Origin: Bradyrhizobium semiaridum
GTDB taxonomy: Bacteria; Pseudomonadota; Alphaproteobacteria; Rhizobiales; Xanthobacteraceae
Assembly: GCF_020329505.1 (NCBI RefSeq)
Contig: NZ_JAGKJJ010000022.1
Coordinates: forward strand, 43,614-107,613
Length of the DNA stretch: 64,000 nucleotides
Direction: 5' to 3'
The notes under the pieces were generated by a model. That model did not search any database. It saw only the letters and a list, made by a program, of their open reading frames with translations, and was not told where the DNA came from. The position numbers were made by a program, and so were the translations under genes. Positions 56,023 through 61,720 of the stretch are shown here, one piece after another; the stretch's first letter is position 1; every line of letters starts with the position of its first letter.

Positions 56023-56994
56023 CTAGCCGTGAAGTTGCGCGTTGAGGCCGTCCCAGCTTGCTGCGCGTCTGATGGCCTCGAGCGCGCCGCTCTGGGAATT
56101 GCGACGGAACAGAAGGCCCTTCTGGCCTGAAAGCTCCTTGGCTTTCAGCACGCGGCCATCCTGCAAAAGGATGCGCGCGCCTGCCGTGATGTAACAGCCG
56201 GCTTCGACGATGCAGTCGTCACCCAGCGAAATGCCGATACCGGCGTTGGCTCCGATCAGACAGCGCTCACCGACCGTGATCCGCTCTTTGCCTCCTCCGG
56301 ACAGCGTGCCCATGATCGACGCGCCGCCGCCGATGTCGCTGCCACTTGCCACAACCACGCCGGCGCTGATCCGTCCCTCGACCATGCAGGGGCCGAGCGT
56401 GCCTGCATTGAAATTGCAGAAGCCTTCATGCATCACGGTCGTGCCCGGCGCCAAATGCGCGCCGAGCCTGACGCGATCCGCATCGGCAATTCTCACATCC
56501 GCATGCGTCACGTAGTCGGTCATGCGCGGAAACTTGTCCACGCCGGTCACCTCGAATGCGACGGCACGCTTGCGCGCTGCCATTCGCGCTTCAGCGACAC
56601 GAGAGGGTTCACAGGGACCGAAGGTCGTCCAGGCGACGTTGGGCAACAGGCCGAAAATTCCATCAAGGTTCAGGCAATTCGGCTGGACGAGCCGGTGGCT
56701 CAGCAGATGGAGGCGAAGATATGCGTCGTGCACGTCAGCCGGCGCAGATGCAAGCGAGGCGATTTCCGTCCGGACCGCAACGATGTCGACATTGCGAATA
56801 TCGTCGTGTCGCGCATATCCGTCCGCCGACTCGCCCAGCGATCCGGTGGTCTCGTCCTTCGTCAGCCGCGCCGTTGCCGATTTGCCTGCGCCCTCGACCA
56901 GACGCAGCTGAAGAAACCAGGAATCCAGCACGCGGCCGTCGGCGGCAATCGTCGCAAACCCCTCGCCGCTCGCGCCCTTCAGCTCCATCGTCAT
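56023..56994 (-). CDS. dapD: tetrahydrodipicolinate N-succinyltransferase, actinobacterial-type
   Basis: A 323-residue protein with a C-terminal left-handed beta-helix of hexapeptide repeats. The segments VMHEGFCNFNAGTLG, MVEGRISAGVVVASGSDIGG and ASIMGTLSGGG (about residues 188-240) match the Mycobacterium-type DapD rather than the shorter classical proteobacterial enzyme. DapD transfers succinyl from succinyl-CoA to tetrahydrodipicolinate in lysine and peptidoglycan synthesis. Codon use looks less GC-rich than that of its neighbours. It has no lysine-pathway neighbours here. Acquisition by transfer is inference. Confidence 0.82.
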   Translation of the reverse strand: MTMELKGASGEGFATIAADGRVLDSWFLQLRLVEGAGKSATARLTKDETTGSLGESADGYARHDDIRNVDIVAVRTEIASLASAPADVHDAYLRLHLLSHRLVQPNCLNLDGIFGLLPNVAWTTFGPCEPSRVAEARMAARKRAVAFEVTGVDKFPRMTDYVTHADVRIADADRVRLGAHLAPGTTVMHEGFCNFNAGTLGPCMVEGRISAGVVVASGSDIGGGASIMGTLSGGGKERITVGERCLIGANAGIGISLGDDCIVEAGCYITAGARILLQDGRVLKAKELSGQKGLLFRRNSQSGALEAIRRAASWDGLNAQLHG

Positions 56995-57073
56995 CTCAAT
57001 TTCTCACCTTTTCGATCCTGCACATGGTGCATACGCGAGTTAGCCAGGAACTGGCAACACTTGCACGCTCAAA

Positions 57074-57250
57074 CCCTCTCCCCTCTTGTCCGCCGAAGCC
57101 CTCAGGCGAAGGCGAATGTGGGAGGGGGTGGCTTCGATGCAAAGCATCGAAGCCGGGTGAGGGGTATCTCTCCGCGAGTTCATCTGCGGAGGCGTATCCC
57201 TCATCCGGCGCTTCGCGCCGCCTTCTCCCACAAGGGGAGAAGGGAAGAGA
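57074..57250. repeat. palindromic repeat, family 5, variant
   Basis: AACCCTCTCCCCTCTTGTCC at the left, CCTTCTCCCACAAGGGGAGA at the right, and an internal GGCTTCGATGCAAAGCATCG hairpin. It fills the gap between the gst and dapD-like genes. Confidence 0.7.
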
Positions 57251-57257
57251 ACGCCCG

Positions 57258-57884
57258 TCAATCAAGCTTTGCTTCCATGCCGCGCTTCGTCGCCGGGCGG
57301 GCCATCAGCGCGTCGTACCACCGCTTGACGTTGGGGAAGTCGGCGAGATCCACCTTGTGGCGCGGATGGCGCCAGGCCCAGCCGAGAATGGCGAAATCGG
57401 CCACCGAGAGTTCGCCGGCGACGAATTCGCGTTCTGCGAGGCGGCGATCCAGCACGCCGTACAGCCGACGCGTCTCCGCCATGTAGCGCTTCAGGCCGTA
57501 GGCACGGTCCTGCTCGTTCTCCAGCGCGATGAAGTGGTGCACCTGGCCGGGCATCGGACCGAAGCCGCCCATCTGCCACATCAGCCATTCATAGACGGGA
57601 ATCCGCTCGGCCAGCGGCTTCGGCAGGAACTTGCCGGTCTTCTCACCGAGATAGAGCAGGATCGCGCCGGATTCGAAGATGCTGACCGGCTTGCCGCCGG
57701 GGCCGTCGGGATCGACGATCGCCGGGATCTTGTTGTTCGGGCTGATCGCGAGGAAGGCAGGCGCCATCTGTTCGCCCTTCGAGATGTTCACCGGGATCAC
57801 CTTGTAGGACAGCCCCATCTCCTCCAGCGCCACCGAGATCTTGCGGCCGTTCGGCGTGTTCCAGGTGTGCAGCTCGATGGTCAT
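57258..57884 (-). CDS. glutathione S-transferase family protein (YfcG/Ure2-like)
   Basis: A 208-residue GST. The N-terminal thioredoxin-like domain begins MTIELHTWNTPNGRKISVALEE (in part), with the glutathione-binding NKIPAIVDPDG and FESGAILLYLGEKTG segments. The C-terminal helical domain contains VADFAILGWAW. The TPNGRK region in place of a catalytic Tyr/Ser is typical of the YfcG/Ure2p group with disulfide-reductase activity. AGGA precedes ATG 57884. It is divergent from pyrE. Confidence 0.88.
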   Translation of the reverse strand: MTIELHTWNTPNGRKISVALEEMGLSYKVIPVNISKGEQMAPAFLAISPNNKIPAIVDPDGPGGKPVSIFESGAILLYLGEKTGKFLPKPLAERIPVYEWLMWQMGGFGPMPGQVHHFIALENEQDRAYGLKRYMAETRRLYGVLDRRLAEREFVAGELSVADFAILGWAWRHPRHKVDLADFPNVKRWYDALMARPATKRGMEAKLD

Positions 57885-58096
57885 TTCCTGATCCCCTCCA
57901 AGTGCTTGGCCAAATGCTTGACCAGGCGTTGGGCGCCTGCTTAAGGGCATCGGGGCGGCCGCACAAGCCGCACTTTCCGCAAGCTCGCCCGCCGGAATCA
58001 CGGCGCGGGCGCTGTTGACGGCCGGATTTCCGCGCTGGAATGTCGTTGGGGGCATCGATAGATTGCCGCCCGTCTCGAACCCCCAAGGAAAGCGCC

Positions 58097-58660
58097 TTGT
58101 CCAAATCAGCCTCCCGTGCCCGCCTCGCCGAGATCATCCGCAAGCGCTCGTTCGGCCGCGGCGAAATCACATTGGCGTCGGGGCGCAAGAGCGATTTCTA
58201 TTTCAACCTGAAACCGACGATGCTCGATCCCGAGGGCGCCGCCCTGCTCGCCGAGCTCACCTATGAGGCGCTGAAGGACGACAAGCTCGATTTCGTCGGC
58301 GGGCTCGAGATGGGCGCGGTGCCGCTGGCCGGCGCGATCGCGCAACTGTCCTGGCTGAAGGGCCACCCGATCGCGGCGTTCTTCGTGCGCAAGAAGCCGA
58401 AGGAGCACGGCGCGCGGCTCGCGGTCGAAGGCCTCGCCAAGGGCGAGACGCTCGCCGGCAAGCGCATCGTGATCGTCGAGGACGTCACCACGACCGGCGG
58501 CTCGGCGCTCAAGGCGGTGGAGGCGGTGCGCGAGGCCGGCGGCGAGATCGCGCTGGTCTTCACCATGATCGACCGCGAGGAAGGCGCGACGGAGACGTTC
58601 GCCGAGGCCGGCCTGCCGTTCCGCGCGCTGTACAAGGCGGGCGAGTTTTTGAAGGGCTAG
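58097..58660 (+). CDS. pyrE: orotate phosphoribosyltransferase
   Basis: A 187-residue type I phosphoribosyltransferase. The PRPP loop is IVIVEDVTTTGGSA (about residues 117-130), with the substrate segments SDFYFNLKPTMLDPEG and FFVRKKPKEHGA. It converts orotate and PRPP to OMP in pyrimidine synthesis. I chose the TTG at 58097, which has AAGGAA 6 bases upstream and gives the normal N-terminus. The in-frame ATG at 58040 would add 19 residues of poor quality. It is the only pyrimidine gene in the window. Confidence 0.92.
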   Translation: MSKSASRARLAEIIRKRSFGRGEITLASGRKSDFYFNLKPTMLDPEGAALLAELTYEALKDDKLDFVGGLEMGAVPLAGAIAQLSWLKGHPIAAFFVRKKPKEHGARLAVEGLAKGETLAGKRIVIVEDVTTTGGSALKAVEAVREAGGEIALVFTMIDREEGATETFAEAGLPFRALYKAGEFLKG

Positions 58661-58671
58661 GCGGTCTTAGT

Positions 58672-59052
58672 TCTCCCTCGCCCCGCTCTTACGGCAGCGC
58701 AATCGCATATGAAAACTCTGGTGGCGCCAGCATCGGCGGACGGCTCCCTCTCCCGCTTGCGGCGGAGGGTTGGGGTGGGGGTCTCTCCACGAATCATACT
58801 GTGGAAATAGCCCCCACCCGGATCTCATCTGCGATGCGATCCGGCCTCCCCCGCAAGCGGGAGAGGCGAAGCGAGCCAGCCGCTCATCCAGCGCCCTTCA
58901 TATGCGATTGCCCTGGCTCTTACGGGGAGAGGGTTGGGGTGAGGGGCTCTCTCCGCGAGTTCTGCACGTGGTGAGACCTGTACCCCCTCACCCGGAACGC
59001 ATCTTGCGATGCGTTCCGACCTCTCCCCGCAAGCGGGGGCGAGGTGAAGGGA
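58672..59052. repeat. family 5 repeat interrupted by a MITE-like element
   Basis: The left half ends CCCTCGCCCCGCTCTTACGG and the right half resumes GGGAGAGGGTTGGGGTGAGG, then ACCTCTCCCCGCAAGCGGGG. If the element at 58695-58915 and one target copy are removed, an ordinary family 5 palindrome is restored. This composite explains the 484-bp gene-free stretch after pyrE. Confidence 0.8.
58695..58915 (+). mobile_element. MITE-like element, copy 2, with 19-bp TIRs and 10-bp target duplication
   Basis: CAGCGCAATCGCATATGAA (58695-58713) and TTCATATGCGATTGCCCTG (58897-58915) are inverted with one mismatch. Immediately outside, GCTCTTACGG occurs at both 58685-58694 and 58916-58925, a perfect 10-bp duplication. 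The 221-bp body has no transposase ORF, so movement would need an enzyme in trans. It is inverted relative to the copy at 30134-30352. Confidence 0.85.
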
Positions 59053-59144
59053 AGCGAGTACGCTCGCTTCGTCTTCCTCGCTTGACCACACCTAATCAAT
59101 CGCTCGTTTACCATCCTGCATTACGGTGAATCGGCCGGGGCATC

Positions 59145-60011
59145 GTGTCGCCGCGGCGTGTGATGCGTCGGGTGGAGTTGGCGTTGCGTACAGAGTTCTG
59201 GCATCGGCGCATACGGCGCCGCACGGTGCATGTTGCCGCAATGCTTGCGGGTTCCGCGATGCTCGCGCCCGCGCCGGTCTCGGCCGAAGGGCTGTTCGAT
59301 TTCTTCTTCGGTGGCGCGCAGAAGCAGCAATCACGGCAGGCCCCGCCGCAAGCCAATTTCTTCGCCGATCCGTTCGGCCTCAACCAGCCGGAACGACAGG
59401 AGCGGCCGTCCGCGCCGATCTCGGCGCCGCGTGTCGCCGGCTCCGGCCCGGCGTTCTGCGTGCGCAGCTGCGACGGCAAATATTTTCCGCTGACCATGCG
59501 CGGCAACGCCACGCCGGTGCAGATGTGCCAGGCGTTCTGCCCGGCGAGCCCGACCAAGGTCTATTATGGCAGCAATATCGACGGCGCCGCGTCGAACACC
59601 GGTGAGCGCTATGCCGACGGCGAGAACGCCTACGCCTATCGCAAGGCGCTGCGCGCCGACTGCACCTGCAATGGCCGCGATCCGGCCGGCCTCGCGCCGG
59701 TCGATCTTGCGCTCGACACCTCGCTGCGTGCCGGCGACGTGATCGCCACCACCGACGGCCTCGTCGCCTATACCGGCATCCGTCTCGGCAACGACCAGGC
59801 GTTCGACTTCACGCCGGTCGCCTCCTATCCGGGACTGACGTCGGAGCTCCGCGCGCGGCTCGGGGAGATGAAGGTCGCGCCCGTCACCGCGGAGATCGCG
59901 GGCGACGCGCCGCTGCCGGAGACGCGAAGCGACGTCGCGCCGGCAAGCCACACCACGGCGGTTCCGAAGGCGTCGGCGCCGAAGCCCGCCAAGCGGGCCG
60001 AAGTGAACTGA
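59145..60011 (+). CDS. DUF2865 family exported protein
   Basis: A 288-residue protein. The N-terminal signal (about residues 1-47, ending LAPAPVSAEG) is followed by a Gln/Pro-rich region and a cysteine-containing DUF2865 core (FCVRSCDGKYFPLTMRGN in part, CQAFCPASPTKVYYG, DCTCNGRDP) with six cysteines. A Pro/Ala/Lys tail closes it. Probably periplasmic or envelope associated; function unknown. Start GTG 59145 or ATG 59163. Its stop abuts the stop of the convergent gene at 60012. Confidence 0.78.
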   Translation: MSPRRVMRRVELALRTEFWHRRIRRRTVHVAAMLAGSAMLAPAPVSAEGLFDFFFGGAQKQQSRQAPPQANFFADPFGLNQPERQERPSAPISAPRVAGSGPAFCVRSCDGKYFPLTMRGNATPVQMCQAFCPASPTKVYYGSNIDGAASNTGERYADGENAYAYRKALRADCTCNGRDPAGLAPVDLALDTSLRAGDVIATTDGLVAYTGIRLGNDQAFDFTPVASYPGLTSELRARLGEMKVAPVTAEIAGDAPLPETRSDVAPASHTTAVPKASAPKPAKRAEVN

Positions 60012-60443
60012 TCAACGTCCGACGATCACGCCGATCACGTTCGGCGCGGCCAGATACTTGTCCTCGATCGCGGCGCGCGCGGCGGCACGGTTCTCCGGAT
60101 TGAGGATGCCGCGCTTCTCGGCAAGGATCATCCAGCAATAGCCCCACCAGTCCGTCAGCATGCCGTGATCGTCGACAAGATCGTAGCCCTGCTCGGCGGC
60201 GAAAATGCGCGCGTGCGCCTCGTCGAGCGAATCGAGCCAGGCGTGATCCTCCAGCGAGAACAGCTCGTCGCTGAAATCATCCGTGGTGTAACCCCAGATC
60301 GACATGCAGACCGCGTTGAACTCGCGGTCGATCTGGTCATCGTCGATCGCCTGCCGCCGCGACGCCTGATGCAGCCGTGTCAGCGAGCGGGCGAAATCGG
60401 CAATCCGGGTGAGGGCGAACTGATCGAAGGCGATGGTGGACAT
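60012..60443 (-). CDS. conserved hypothetical protein
   Basis: A 143-residue acidic, probably helical cytoplasmic protein with many Trp/Tyr residues in the middle (WGYTTDDFSDELFSLEDHAWLDSL in part; WWGYCWMILAEKRGIL). No family recognised and no transmembrane segment. It is tail-to-tail with the DUF2865 gene, with the two stops adjacent. Start ATG 60443; an in-frame ATG lies nine codons upstream. Confidence 0.65.
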   Translation of the reverse strand: MSTIAFDQFALTRIADFARSLTRLHQASRRQAIDDDQIDREFNAVCMSIWGYTTDDFSDELFSLEDHAWLDSLDEAHARIFAAEQGYDLVDDHGMLTDWWGYCWMILAEKRGILNPENRAAARAAIEDKYLAAPNVIGVIVGR

Positions 60444-60568
60444 GTAGTCCTCGCGGAGAGGGAAGGCCATAGATATTGCGTCGGCGAGCGCACCGAATCA
60501 CAATGATATATCAAAGGCTTGCTAAAGTGTTCTTAATTCGTTCCGATTGGTTTATGATGCTTTATCAC

Positions 60569-60972
60569 CGTCGTCCCGGCGAAGGCCGGGACCCATAACC
60601 ACCACTTCAGATTGTCTTGCGCGACAGGCGCCCAGCGATGAATGCCCCCAAGACGTACTACGTCTATATTCTCGCGAGCCGTCGCCACGGAACACTCTAC
60701 GTCGGCGTCTGCAATGACATTGGCAATCGGCTTGCGCTCCATCGCTCGGGGCGAGGCTCGCAATTCGTCAAAAAATACGGTGTCACGCGGCTGGTTTATG
60801 TGGAGGAATATGCGTCTCCGCAGGAGGCGATTGCGCGCGAAAAGGCGTTGAAGGAGTGGCGCCGTGACTGGAAAATCCGCCTGATTGAACAAGACAATCC
60901 AGAGTGGGCCGACCTCTCGCCCCTTCTCTGACAGCTGTGGTTATGGGCCCCGGCCTTTCGCCGGGGCGACGA
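60569..60972. mobile_element. family 3 palindromic element enclosing a GIY-YIG nuclease gene
   Basis: The left end CGTCGTCCCGGCGAAGGCC is followed by GGGACCCATAACCACCA. The right end is TGTGGTTATGGGCCCCGGC followed by CTTTCGCCGGGGCGACGA. The two ends are imperfect inverted repeats of about 36 bp, each itself a hairpin (60573-60592; 60947-60967). The same ends occur around ORF-less cores at 14495-14617 and, less closely, 7776-7900. No target duplication is visible. Confidence 0.7.
60638..60931 (+). CDS. GIY-YIG nuclease domain protein
   Basis: A 97-residue single-domain GIY-YIG endonuclease (YhbQ/UPF0213-like). The motif is split as YVYILASR and LYVGVCND (about residues 8-26), the conserved Arg is in NRLALHRSG, and the metal-binding Glu is in IAREKALKEWRRDWK. 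The product should nick or cut DNA. The gene begins 33 bp after the left end of a family 3 palindromic element and stops 4 bp before its right end, so gene and repeat form one unit. No strong ribosome site precedes ATG 60638. Confidence 0.85.
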   Translation: MNAPKTYYVYILASRRHGTLYVGVCNDIGNRLALHRSGRGSQFVKKYGVTRLVYVEEYASPQEAIAREKALKEWRRDWKIRLIEQDNPEWADLSPLL

Positions 60973-61027
60973 ATCTGCGGGACCCGCCCAACAATGCTTC
61001 AACAGCACTCATCCCCCAAAAGCAATA

Positions 61028-61055
61028 CGGGCCGCTGAGTGATGTCAGCGGCCCG
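61028..61055 (-). terminator. strong hairpin, likely terminator of the small Cys-rich gene
   Basis: CGGGCCGCTGA and TCAGCGGCCCG are perfect 11-bp arms around GTGATG. On the minus strand the hairpin is followed by TATTGCTTTT. It lies about 145 bp after the stop of the gene at 61199. Confidence 0.55.
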
Positions 61056-61198
61056 ATGCAAAATGGCTTTGGGAATGAAATGTGCCCTGCCCCATGCCTG
61101 GCAGATCGTTCGTAAAGCAGTTGTTAAGTTCTGGGAATCCGTATCACCACGGTGTTCCCGCCGGGAACTACCGGCGGTCGGAATCAATGCGCGGCGAG

Positions 61199-61432
61199 CT
61201 AGTTCGCAGCCGACAGCAGTTTGTCGCCGCAGGCGCTGGCGTGGAATTTGCCGCCGCATTGCCGCTTGATGGCGGCGCAGCGCGCGGCTGGGGTGGCGTT
61301 CTGCGGCACGCTGAAGCCGCAGCTCAGGCCGTCGGCGCTGCGGCCGAGCTTGCCGGCCGCCTGTGCGGCGCTGGTTGCGGTGATGCAGACGACGAGCAAT
61401 GTTGCGGCAGCGATCTCGATCAGCAATCTCAT
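61199..61432 (-). CDS. small exported Cys-rich protein
   Basis: A 77-residue protein with a signal peptide (MRLLIEIAAATLLVVCITAT in part, cleavage after SAAQA) and a mature part of about 52 residues containing four cysteines (SCGF, RCAA, QCGG, ACGD) that could form two disulfides. GGAGG lies 7 bases before ATG 61432, which supports expression. No family recognised. Confidence 0.65.
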   Translation of the reverse strand: MRLLIEIAAATLLVVCITATSAAQAAGKLGRSADGLSCGFSVPQNATPAARCAAIKRQCGGKFHASACGDKLLSAAN

Positions 61433-61615
61433 CACGCATCCTCCGCCAAATAGACGTAATTCCCGCCTTTCGCGGCGATAGTAGCACCGCTGGCGGCAGA
61501 TCCGAACGCCCGCAAATCGGCCCGGTCCTTGCATAAAATCACGGCAGCGCGGTGCATGACGGCTTTCGGCGGTTTCGATTGTGGTGCAAGGCGCGTATCA
61601 TTGCGATGGGCGTTG

Positions 61616-61650
61616 GGCCGGAAACGTGGGAACCGGTTTTGGGATCGTGC
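61616..61650. repeat. degenerate palindromic repeat, family 7
   Basis: GCCGGAAACGTGGGAACCGG then TTTTGGGATCGTGC resembles the reverse complement of the element at 37312-37357. It lies upstream of glgP in a 288-bp gap with no other recognised feature. Confidence 0.5.
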
Positions 61651-61720
61651 CCGAACAAGCAGATGAGACTGTGATGCAGCGAGGTGGCTCGCATCATGGT
61701 CCAATAGTCCGAATGGCAGG

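Noticed and set aside
57258..57884. GST considered as the maleylpyruvate isomerase missing from the gentisate module
   Set aside because: It is 35 kb away, and its TPNGRK active-site region fits the YfcG/Ure2 group rather than the zeta-type isomerases.
58695..58915. MITE considered as a gene or small RNA
   Set aside because: No ORF or promoter-terminator pair; the structure with TIRs and target duplication explains it.
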